Below, piece by piece: positions 9,985 through 18,300 of a DNA stretch of 64,000 nt. Origin of the DNA: JAHDHW01 sp965220465. Lineage in GTDB: Bacteria; Bacteroidota; Bacteroidia; Chitinophagales; Saprospiraceae. A program made the translations under genes and the position numbers. Position 1 is the first letter of the stretch, and each line of letters opens with the position of its first letter. The stretch covers positions 1-64,000 of the forward strand of contig CBDCPZ010000016.1 in assembly GCA_965220465.1 (NCBI GenBank), in the 5' to 3' direction. The notes below the pieces were generated by a model. It was not told where the DNA came from. It searched no databases and worked only from the letters and a program-made list of their open reading frames with translations.

Positions 9985-10290
9985 TTACTTTTCCACTGTT
10001 CCGATGATCACTTTTGCTCCACCAGAAGCAAAATTGGCCAGGTCAGAAGCGGTGGCTTGCCCCTCAGCAGAGCCCATCGTAGACTGCATTTGTGTTGCAT
10101 TTTCAAAGTACAACTCGGCCATTCTGTAATATTCTGGTGGGGAGCCATCGGGGCTGCCTAACATTTTGGTAAGCTCTACTTTAGCGACACCATTCATCTT
10201 TGCTACCAAGGGCATATGATGATCGGTGTAGTACTTTTCAAAGGCTTCAGGGTCGGTGGGATGTCCGTACAAGACTGTTACTTTTTGCAT
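9985..10290 (-). CDS. EthD-family protein
   Basis: 101 residues, a small dimeric alpha+beta-barrel type protein. The pattern VTVLYGHPTDPEAFEKYY, then DHHMPLVAKMNGV and YYRMAELYFEN, is typical of the EthD family, whose members take part in degradation or modification of small, often aromatic compounds. No signal peptide. It sits between two FIST genes with gaps of 23 and 29 bases. In this setting it may act on or bind the compound sensed by the FIST proteins (inference). Confidence 0.85.
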   Translation of the reverse strand: MQKVTVLYGHPTDPEAFEKYYTDHHMPLVAKMNGVAKVELTKMLGSPDGSPPEYYRMAELYFENATQMQSTMGSAEGQATASDLANFASGGAKVIIGTVEK

Positions 10291-10319
10291 AAGTTTTGAT
10301 TTTTCAGAATATGAAAAAA

Positions 10320-11459
10320 TTATTTTTCTTTAAGTGCCACACAACAGGTGGTCAGGTTGTGCATTTCCAGATTACCTCCCGTGGCCCGGCCCAGTTCTCC
10401 ATTACTAAACATGCCCACCATCGGTACGTTCCAGACCTTTTTGACGCCTTCTATTTCCTCTGACATTAAAGGCCCCAAAGCAATTATCCGGCCTGCGCAA
10501 CTGAATACTATAACCGCTTCCGCTTCGGGCATCCGGTCATTTTTTAGTTGCTCAGCTCCTTTCACCACTTTGTCCATGACATCCCAATCGGGTGGTAGGG
10601 AAAACCGCACTTTCGAACCTTGCGGTACAGAACCACTAGTGTAATAAGACCGATCTGTCCAATCGATAGTCAGTCCTCCTCGCATCACCGGATCGCCTTT
10701 TTCCCGCTGTAATTGTATTGGCAGATTACAGGCTAAATCCACCCAAAGGTCCTTATTGTCGGGCGATACGTTCTCCAGTCCACCGTATTTTGCGGTGATG
10801 TCAACTACAGGAATGTCATCGATGGTATAGACATGATTGCCTTTGCTTTTGGTCACTGTTTTTTCAGTGCCAATTGCTTTCCAACCACAGGTGGCTATGC
10901 CCTGCACCTCCACTTTAGATTCATCCAAAGCTAGACAGATCAGACCATAACTACTGACCTTTTGATTGGTAAACACAAAGCTTTCCTGAAAGGAATAATC
11001 ATCCCCTGCTGATCCGCCGAAGAGGTTAACTTCTTTTCCGACAACATCTTTAAAGCCACGTAAAATTTCTTCTCCATCCACTTCCATATGGCTGATGCCA
11101 ATTAAAAATGCTGGCTGCTCGAATTGCACTTTTGCTTTTCGAGCGATTGCCATTGCCACTTCTTCGTAATTTTTCTTTGGATACTCTTCCATGAAAACTT
11201 GAAAGTGTTCTCTGTTTATGTCTAATAGCAACATTGCCCAGGAACCCTTTTCTGTTTCCTCATCAATAAACTCACCATTGGTTGTACAGCCAAATATAGA
11301 GATACTATTCTCATCAAGTAGTTTACTGATGCCTTCCAGATCCTGACTTTTTGAACTAAAAACGATGGCCAGGGTAGGTAGAAAGTCTTCCGTAATAGTG
11401 TTTGCTAAAGCGGTTTTAAGCTCGGGGATGGATTTCCCTTTTATTGATTTTGATTTCAT
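10320..11459 (-). CDS. FIST-domain sensory protein (copy 4)
   Basis: 379 residues. It has IFGCTTNGEFIDEE, LFGGSAGDDYSFQESFVF, SVPQGSKVRFSLPPDWD, MVGMFSNGELGRATGG and HNLTTCC. The final motif and SNGE in place of SYGE differ from copies 2 and 3, so its ligand range may differ. It is the first FIST gene in transcription order and follows a strong hairpin at 11495-11521, which may mark an operon boundary. Confidence 0.85.
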   Translation of the reverse strand: MKSKSIKGKSIPELKTALANTITEDFLPTLAIVFSSKSQDLEGISKLLDENSISIFGCTTNGEFIDEETEKGSWAMLLLDINREHFQVFMEEYPKKNYEEVAMAIARKAKVQFEQPAFLIGISHMEVDGEEILRGFKDVVGKEVNLFGGSAGDDYSFQESFVFTNQKVSSYGLICLALDESKVEVQGIATCGWKAIGTEKTVTKSKGNHVYTIDDIPVVDITAKYGGLENVSPDNKDLWVDLACNLPIQLQREKGDPVMRGGLTIDWTDRSYYTSGSVPQGSKVRFSLPPDWDVMDKVVKGAEQLKNDRMPEAEAVIVFSCAGRIIALGPLMSEEIEGVKKVWNVPMVGMFSNGELGRATGGNLEMHNLTTCCVALKEK

Positions 11460-11494
11460 AGTTGACTATTATTAAGTAATTCACGATTCGTTTA

Positions 11495-11521
11495 GATCTT
11501 CCCGTTTACCACGGGAAGATC
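11495..11521. other. Perfect 11-bp inverted repeat between SnoaL-like and FIST genes
   Basis: GATCTTCCCGT at 11495-11505 and its exact complement at 11511-11521 enclose a 5-base loop. It lies in the 84-base gap after the SnoaL-like gene and before FIST copy 4 on the minus strand. There is no T-run on either side, so it is not a classic intrinsic terminator; it could slow polymerase, stabilise the upstream mRNA 3' end, or be a protein site. Confidence 0.6.
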
Positions 11522-11543
11522 ACTTTCTAATTGAGCAATGTTT

Positions 11544-11999
11544 TCAATCATCGGAAGTCAGTACCGTTTTAGCTATTTTCCACCCATCCTTCTGTTTGAT
11601 CATCGTATTTTCATAAGTGCCTGTATCGTGGATTTTTATGTCGTAAACGACTTGAGCACCTTTCACTTCATAAGTTCCTTTTGCTACAAAAGCATGCTGG
11701 TAATCTGACCAATTCAGGCTCAATTGTTCAACCTTAAGAGTGAGGTTATTTTTTATAAATTGATCTTCAAAATAGGCAGCGATTTGGTCTGCCCCTTCAA
11801 TTTCATTTCCTTCTGTATCCACTCGGACGGCATCATCCATGTACATTGATCGAATGGTCTCAACGTCTTGCTTGTTATAGGCAGCCATAAATTTTTCGGC
11901 GAAGGCCTTTATCTCCGCTTCATCCGAATCCGATTGAGCTTGCAGGTAGTTGAAAGTTGTGGCGCAAATAAGCACTGTAAGAACTAAAATGTTTTTCAT
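11544..11999 (-). CDS. Secreted SnoaL/DUF4440-like protein
   Basis: 151 residues with a signal peptide (MKNILVLTVLICATTF, ending near LQAQ) and no lipobox. The mature part (FAEKFMAAYNKQDVETI, MYMDDAVRVDTEG, then a gapped WKIAKTV near the end) matches the NTF2-like superfamily of SnoaL/DUF4440 proteins, small cone-shaped barrels that bind hydrophobic or polyketide-like compounds. Activity is unknown. Interestingly, the giant kinase in this cluster also begins with an NTF2-like domain. Confidence 0.75.
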   Translation of the reverse strand: MKNILVLTVLICATTFNYLQAQSDSDEAEIKAFAEKFMAAYNKQDVETIRSMYMDDAVRVDTEGNEIEGADQIAAYFEDQFIKNNLTLKVEQLSLNWSDYQHAFVAKGTYEVKGAQVVYDIKIHDTGTYENTMIKQKDGWKIAKTVLTSDD

Positions 12000-12053
12000 T
12001 GTTAAATTTTTTAAAGTGATATAAAAAGAATGTGGAAAATAGGACCTGATTAT

Positions 12054-12989
12054 TTAATTAGCGTAATTGTTTAAAGGCACCTGAGCTATTTTAAAATTAA
12101 TTCCCAATTCTTTTTTAGCCAAATCATTACGATAAACGACTCTTGCTTCGCCCTCCGGTTCCTGGTTGTTTAGCATCAAAGTTATATCAGAAACAGGATA
12201 ACTTTCGCTCGATAGTAAATAATTTTTCCCGTGGATTCCCTTTGTCATTGCAGCTTTATAAATCCCTTCCGCAACGTCCTCTACATCCACCATTCCAAAA
12301 TCTACGTTTTCATCATAAAACATTTGTACAAATGGATTTGGAGCAATTTTATTTTTGAAAAGGAATTGCATGCCCGTGGAGGCAGAGTCTTCTCTTTGTG
12401 ACAATGCTTTGCCAACTACAAAGACAGGAGAAATGGTGCTGATTTCAAAGCTTAAGTTTGGATGATCTGCAATGAATTTTTCGACGGTTTGGTTGGCAAT
12501 AAATTTTGCTTGTGCATACGGATGACTTTCTTCACTCATAAATGAGTCTTTCTCATCAATTTGGTCACCCTGGTTTTTATTATCCGGAAAAAGCGGGAAA
12601 TTGGTATTGAAAGCTGCAACAGAGGCTATAAATATTACCTTTTCAATTCCAGGTGTTTTTTGAATGACTTCCAAAAAGTTCTCTGTTCCTTTAATCGTCG
12701 GATCAAATAACTCCGTTTTTGGATCTTGAACATCCAGTTGAAAAGGCGTGCCACCGTGGACAACAATATTACAGCCTTTTAGAAAGCCTTCAAGCTGTGA
12801 TTTGTTTTCAACATTTAGAGGAACAATTTCCAAGTTCTCCGAATTGGGCAACTGTTTTAAATGTTCATACTTTTCTTTTTTAGAAATATCCGTAGTTGAT
12901 ACTTTCACTTTGTATCCTTCGCTCAGAAATTTTTTAGTATTGTAACTTCCAATAAAGCCTGAGCCTCCAATTATACCTACTGTTTTCAT
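12054..12989 (-). CDS. NAD-dependent epimerase / dihydroflavonol-reductase-like protein
   Basis: 311 residues from the ATG at 12989. It opens with KTVGIIGGSGFIGSY, the GxxGxxG nucleotide-binding motif of extended SDR proteins, and has the catalytic YxxxK as YAQAK. A GTG at 13052 would add 21 residues and overlap the RidA-like stop, but the added segment is Lys-rich and breaks the usual start, so I chose the internal ATG. Substrate unknown; related proteins reduce or epimerise sugar or hydroxy-ketone compounds. Confidence 0.8.
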   Translation of the reverse strand: MKTVGIIGGSGFIGSYNTKKFLSEGYKVKVSTTDISKKEKYEHLKQLPNSENLEIVPLNVENKSQLEGFLKGCNIVVHGGTPFQLDVQDPKTELFDPTIKGTENFLEVIQKTPGIEKVIFIASVAAFNTNFPLFPDNKNQGDQIDEKDSFMSEESHPYAQAKFIANQTVEKFIADHPNLSFEISTISPVFVVGKALSQREDSASTGMQFLFKNKIAPNPFVQMFYDENVDFGMVDVEDVAEGIYKAAMTKGIHGKNYLLSSESYPVSDITLMLNNQEPEGEARVVYRNDLAKKELGINFKIAQVPLNNYAN

Positions 12990-13048
12990 GATCTGTTTTT
13001 TTAGATTTTTATAAAATTTATTTTGTATTTGCTTTTTAATGAAATGTT

Positions 13049-13564
13049 TCACTCTGTTTTGTGCACTTCTAATTCAATTTCTATCATAAATTCCGGCAAG
13101 GCCAATTCTTTAACTCCAAGCCAGGTGCCCGTTGGGAAATGGTTTTTATAAATTGAAGTTCTGTAAGCAGCCAGTTCGAGAAATAAAGGCATGTTTGTAG
13201 TGAAAATATTTTCAACAATTACGTCATCAAACGTGCAACCATAGTGCTTTAAAACTTTGTCCAGATCGGCATAACAATTTTTCATTTGCTGCTCTAAATC
13301 GCCTATTGCTGTCGGGTTGCCAGTATCGTCCATACTTACTGCTCCGGAAACCTTAATATCGTTTCCAATTTTTACTGCGTGTGAATATCCGTAGGCTTTT
13401 TCTACTTCAGGCCGCAGTAGAAAATATTCTGGCTTTTCAATTTGAACTATTGTTTCTTTTTCAACTTCATTTGGCGCTTGTTCACAACTTTGCAGGGTGA
13501 AAACCAAAACAACAAGAGATGTCAAAAAAGTGAGCTGCGTTAAATGCCTACTTGTTTTGTTCAT
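13049..13564 (-). CDS. RidA/YjgF-family lipoprotein
   Basis: 171 residues with a lipoprotein signal peptide and lipobox TLQSC (Cys27), so it is probably anchored in an envelope membrane. The domain from about residue 45 is RidA-like: GYSHAVKIGNDIKVSG, QMKNCYADLDKVL, FPTGTWLGVKELALPEFMIE. RidA enzymes deaminate reactive enamines in the cytoplasm, so an exported version has a different, unknown role. The gene is preceded by the same 40-bp leader sequence as the SDR gene upstream. Confidence 0.8.
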   Translation of the reverse strand: MNKTSRHLTQLTFLTSLVVLVFTLQSCEQAPNEVEKETIVQIEKPEYFLLRPEVEKAYGYSHAVKIGNDIKVSGAVSMDDTGNPTAIGDLEQQMKNCYADLDKVLKHYGCTFDDVIVENIFTTNMPLFLELAAYRTSIYKNHFPTGTWLGVKELALPEFMIEIELEVHKTE

Positions 13565-13575
13565 AACTATTTCAT

Positions 13576-13615
13576 TTTTTTTGCCTACTCTAATCGGTTT
13601 TCGGCTTTCCCCGTT
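13576..13615 (-). repeat. 40-bp direct repeat, copy A (leader of RidA-like gene)
   Basis: Identical to 14408-14447. On the coding strand it ends in a run of A 12 bases before the RidA-like ATG. Being placed just upstream of two start codons, it is probably a duplicated 5' untranslated segment or regulatory site. Confidence 0.85.
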
Positions 13616-13638
13616 TTTTTTTTTATTTATCCACTCAA

Positions 13639-14400
13639 TTACATCGTCATGGTAAGTCCTCCATCAGGCGTGAGCGTAGTACCTGTGATGTAACTGGCAT
13701 CGTCAGAACACAAGAAAACGATGGTATTTGCGATTTCCTCTGACCGTCCGGCACGCCGTAGATGGACGGTAGGGATTATGCCCTTATCGTAGAGGTCGTC
13801 ACCAAATAATTGTCGTATTCGATTATGCATCGGCGTGACCACTATCCCCGGGCACACGAGGTTGACCCTGATACCTTCCGGTGCCAACTCGGCTGAAACA
13901 CTGGTTGTCAGACCAACTAGGGCGTGCTTCGAGCTTACATAGGCCGAACCCATTGGGAAACCAAGAAAGGAATTGACTGAGCCAACATTAACAATGGCAC
14001 CGCCTTGTTTAGCGGCCAACATGGCTTTTGCCTGGTATTTCATACATAGAAATACACCTTTTAAGTTGATATTGATAGCCCTGTCCCATTCTTCTTCTGG
14101 TAAATCCACAATTGATGCAAGCGCACCTTCAATTCCAGCATTATTAACCGCATAGTCTATACGTCCATATTCTTTTATAGCATGGGCAACCATTTGCTCC
14201 ACATCACTTGCCTTCGAAACATCAGTTACAACAGCACTCGCTTTTCCTCCTTTACCTTGAATTTTATCTACTAAATCCTCCAGCTCTTGCTTTCTTCTAG
14301 CGGCTACTACCACACTTGCTCCTTTTGATGCAAATACTTCTGCAGTTGCTCTTCCAATTCCACTACTTGCTCCAGTGATTAATGCGACCTTATCTTTCAT
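13639..14400 (-). CDS. SDR-family oxidoreductase
   Basis: 253 residues, classical short-chain dehydrogenase. It has the cofactor motif TGASSGIG (residues 9-16), NNAG (86-89) and the triad Ser141, Tyr154, Lys158 (YVSSK). The end, CSDDASYITGTTLTPDGGL, is usual for glucose-1-dehydrogenase-like SDRs. Arg35-Arg36 after the second strand hints at NADP preference (inference). The gene is bracketed exactly by the two 40-bp direct repeats at 13576 and 14408. Confidence 0.88.
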   Translation of the reverse strand: MKDKVALITGASSGIGRATAEVFASKGASVVVAARRKQELEDLVDKIQGKGGKASAVVTDVSKASDVEQMVAHAIKEYGRIDYAVNNAGIEGALASIVDLPEEEWDRAININLKGVFLCMKYQAKAMLAAKQGGAIVNVGSVNSFLGFPMGSAYVSSKHALVGLTTSVSAELAPEGIRVNLVCPGIVVTPMHNRIRQLFGDDLYDKGIIPTVHLRRAGRSEEIANTIVFLCSDDASYITGTTLTPDGGLTMTM

Positions 14401-14407
14401 GATTATC

Positions 14408-14447
14408 TTTTTTTGCCTACTCTAATCGGTTTTCGGCTTTCCCCGTT
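14408..14447 (-). repeat. 40-bp direct repeat, copy B (leader of SDR gene)
   Basis: Identical to 13576-13615, 832 bp away. On the coding strand the repeat ends 7 bases before the SDR ATG. Confidence 0.85.
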
Positions 14448-14472
14448 ATATATTTGTTTTTTATAGAAAAAG

Positions 14473-15090
14473 TTACTTTGGATTCCATTGAAGAAAAATT
14501 TCAGTGATCATCAGCGGAATTGCCCAGGACATCCAAATCAATGTCGAACCTGATAATTCTTCTAATACTGGTAATTCATTCAACCAGCGAAAGGATACAA
14601 AAGCGAAAGTCACCACATAACTTCTGGTCATCCATTCTTTGTGCTGTTGTATTTGTCCACGCATTATAGAAATATAGGCCATCGCAGCAGTGACAATCCA
14701 TGCAAAAGCCAAACCCTGCAATGCAACAGCCCAATTCAAACTAGATTTCAAACCCGTTGTCCAGGCCAAATAGGAAGATGATATGACCCCAATCAGAATA
14801 GCGATGAGGTAGATGCGCCCCATCCAGTGATGAGTAGTCAGGTATTTATTTCTGAAAGCTTTCCAAAACTGAAACGGTCCAATCGTCAATGCCAAAAGAC
14901 CACCGGAAATATGGCCAATTAGCGTCCATTTGTAATTCCACCACTTACCGAAAATTGCTTCTTCGAATCCAAAATAGGGCAAGGCATCTTTCAAAATAAA
15001 CCTTCCGGCAAATACAACCAGGAAAACCCATGCAATCAGCCTTATATGAGAATACCGTTCGGACAGCGAAAAAATGCTTGATTGTTTCAT
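14473..15090 (-). CDS. DUF2306-type membrane protein
   Basis: 205 residues from the ATG at 15090 (MKQSSIFSLSERY); a start at 15144 is also open. About six hydrophobic segments alternate with short loops. The features ISGGLLALTIGPFQFW, a THHWMGRIYL loop and QQHKEWMTRSYV, with conserved histidines, are those of the DUF2306 family of inner-membrane proteins, whose function is not established. It is the first gene of the minus-strand cluster, divergent from the hybrid two-component gene. Confidence 0.75.
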   Translation of the reverse strand: MKQSSIFSLSERYSHIRLIAWVFLVVFAGRFILKDALPYFGFEEAIFGKWWNYKWTLIGHISGGLLALTIGPFQFWKAFRNKYLTTHHWMGRIYLIAILIGVISSSYLAWTTGLKSSLNWAVALQGLAFAWIVTAAMAYISIMRGQIQQHKEWMTRSYVVTFAFVSFRWLNELPVLEELSGSTLIWMSWAIPLMITEIFLQWNPK

Positions 15091-15230
15091 TTGATGGTTT
15101 GAAAAAAGGGTGAAACAGGCCTTCGCCATTCTTTTGAACAGCAAAGGTGTTTTGATTTTTTGGTGTTTAAATCTTACAGAATAAAGGTATCAGGAATGAC
15201 GGCTGAGAAATAGGAGAAACGGATCAAAGA

Positions 15231-15290
15231 CTAGGATTTTTTGGGATTTCAGTAGGACAAACTGCGCATAAGTAGGATTTTTTGCGCAAA
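15231..15290. promoter_or_regulatory. Three tandem 20-bp units, likely operator of the hybrid two-component regulator
   Basis: Units start at 15231, 15251 and 15271. The second and third share AGTAGGA and TGCGCA at the same positions; the first and third share TAGGATTTTTTG. Exact 20-bp spacing, near two helical turns, is what AraC-type regulators with direct-repeat half sites prefer. It sits in the divergent gap, 18 bases before the hybrid two-component start and 141 bases before the DUF2306 start. Confidence 0.55.
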
Positions 15291-15308
15291 TAGTTATAAA
15301 TTCAGGCC

Positions 15309-18300
15309 GTGATAAATCCATATACTTACAAATCATATCTGACACTGATTGTGCTCTTCCTGTTCTTTTGTCTAAGTACAAATGCACAGCAGAATGTCCA
15401 GGTGGAATCCATCACTACCGAAGATGGTTTGTCGCAGGGCATGGTCTACGATATCCTACAAGATCGGGAAGGCTTTCTTTGGATTGCTACCAAGGATGGT
15501 TTAAACCGTTATGATGGGTATCACTTTGAAGTATTCACCAATGATCCAAACAATCCATGGTCTATCTCTGGAAATACGATAAAGCACTTGTTTGAAGACT
15601 CTGCCGGAAGAATCTGGGCTACTTCCGTAAATGCGGGAATCAATATCTATGATAAAAAGACCGGCCGCTTTCACCATATCCGCCACGATCCACAAGATCC
15701 TGCCAGCCTGTCGGGAAACTATATCTCTTCAATAGTTGAAGACAGTTCGGGCTATTTTGTAGTGGTAGTCGATGAAAGTGAGATCAATATGTTCCGCCTT
15801 GATGATGATTTTTTTCGAATCCAACAATCACCACAGGTTTTACGTGTGCCATTCCCTGCTCCCAAAACGGAGGAAAGTTTTCTTTCTACGATTGTAAAAG
15901 GATTAGTAAAAGATTCAAAAGATCGTATCTGGGTGGGCGGTAAGGAGGTAATGTACCGACTCAATGTAAAACAAGCAAAACTGGAAATAGCGGTTGAAGG
16001 CTTCTCTATCGGAACGGTTTTCACAAATCCTGATGGCTCATTTTGGGCTTGTGGAAACTACCAGCCTCTCTTCCACTGGGATGGAGAAAATGCTACTCCG
16101 TTTTTATTTAAACTTGCAGGCGCCATAGATATTCGTGTGGATGGTCAGGAAAACATGTGGTTTCTCCGCGTTGATTCATTATTTGGAATTGATCTCACAG
16201 GATGGAGAAATACGCTTGATAAGGACAGAGACCTTGATCGTTTCTTTTACCGTTGGCAACCCCGCACATCCGCCGGTAATTACCCTTTTGAATCAATGAC
16301 AATTGATCGTTCCGGTTTGATCTGGGTCGGAACAAATGGCCTCGGGCTGTATAAGATAAATCCAAATCACAGGCGTTTTGCTCATTATCTTCCAGGCAAT
16401 TCTATCCGGCAATTTTCGATAGTATCAGCAGACAAATGGTATTTGTTTAGTTATCTGAGTACCTGGTACACGCAAGATGGTAAGCCTCTGGGCGGCAATC
16501 CTTTAGGCTACGAAAAAAACCATACAGTCAGTGACTTCATGCTAGTATCCAAATCGGGCGATTATTGGATCAGGCAGCCTACAAAAAGCATTGATGGCTC
16601 CGAAGTCATCAGGTATAATCCACAAACCAAAGAAAAACAATTTTATAGCGTTAGCTGGCATCATTATGACTCTCAACCAATGATAGAAAGCCGGGACGGT
16701 TCTATCTGGATGAGCGGGTTTAATGATATTCTTACACATATCAATCCTTTAACAGGAGCAGTGATGTCGTATAATTTAAAAGATGGAAAAAGAATTCTCC
16801 AAGGTGGTGAAAATGAAAAAATAATTTCTCACGAATATTCCACAGCTTTACGTGAAGATGTTGATGGAGTGCTATGGGTAGGCACAGAACGAGGATTTAC
16901 AAAAGTCATCCGTTCAACAAGCGAGCAGAATAAGCTTCAAATCACCAAATATCAAAATATTTCCGGTGCCCCAAATTCCCTAAGCTACAACCATGTGACC
17001 TCTTTTCTGGATGACCCATTTCAGCCGGATCGTTTTCTTTGGATTAGTACAAAAGGAGGGGGCATTAATCGAATGGACAAACAATCCAGTCAATTTATGA
17101 GATTGACGAAGGAAGACGGCCTGCCCGATGATGTGGTTTACGGAATCCTTCCGGATGATGACGGCAACCTTTGGGGCAGTACGAATAAGGGCCTTTTTTG
17201 TATGAGTCCAATTAAGGATATAAAAGCAGGTGCTTCAGGGGCATATTCTTTTCGAAATTTTTCAAAAGCGGAAGGCTTACAAGAGAATGAATTTAATACC
17301 GGTGCATACGCAAAATTGCCCGATGGGCGGCTGGCTTTTGGTGGTGTAAACGGTTATAATGTTTTTGACCCAAAGGAAATTTTGTCCGACGGTTTTAATC
17401 CTCCAACTTATATCACAAATATTTTGGTGAACAACCAACCAGTATCTCCAAATGATGAATCTGAGATTCTGATAAACACCATCGAAACAACCAGAAAAAT
17501 TACACTTTCTCATCTGGATAATATTCTGACCTTGGAATTTGCATCGCTCGACTTTAATGCTCCGGATCGAAACAAATACAGATACCAATTGGTGGGTGCT
17601 GATGATACATGGGTAGAAGCGGGTAACCGAAGATCTGCTACTTTTTTAAACTTACAGCCAAATGATTACACTTTCCGTGTTCAGGGATCCAACAGCCAGG
17701 GCATCTGGAGTGACCAAATTGCAGAATTACAAATCAGTATTTTGCCGCCCTGGTGGAAGACCTGGTGGGCTTATCTTTTTTATACTGCTATTATTATTGC
17801 CTTAATTTGGACCTATTTTCGATTTTCTGTACGACGGGCAGAGCTTCGGCAACAACTTGCATTTGAAAAGCGTGAAGCGGACCGGGTGAGAGACCTCGAT
17901 GCCCTGAAAACACAACTTTTCACCAACCTGACCCATGAATTTCGTACCCCCTTGACCATCATTTTGGGCATGGCAAAGCAGGTAAAAAACAATCCAAAAG
18001 AGCATTTTAATACGGGCATTGATATGATCATCCGTAATGGCCAAAACCTTTTAGGATTGATCAATAAAATGCTAAACTTATCCAAACTGGAGGGTGGTAA
18101 AATGTCGCTGGAACCGGTCCACGGTGATATCGTTTTCTTTTTGAAAAATATTGTCGAATCTTTTCAGTCCTACGCTGTAAATAAAGAAATCCAGTTACAT
18201 TTTTTACCGGAAGTAGATGCCGTGATGATGAATTTCGATGCAGATAAATTGCAACAGGTTGTTTCTAATTTGCTTTCCAATTCGTTTAAATTTACACCAG

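Noticed and set aside
13050..13052. GTG start for the epimerase gene overlapping the RidA-like stop
   Set aside because: The extra 21 residues lie before the canonical KTVGIIGGSGFIG start of the family; the internal ATG at 12989 fits better.
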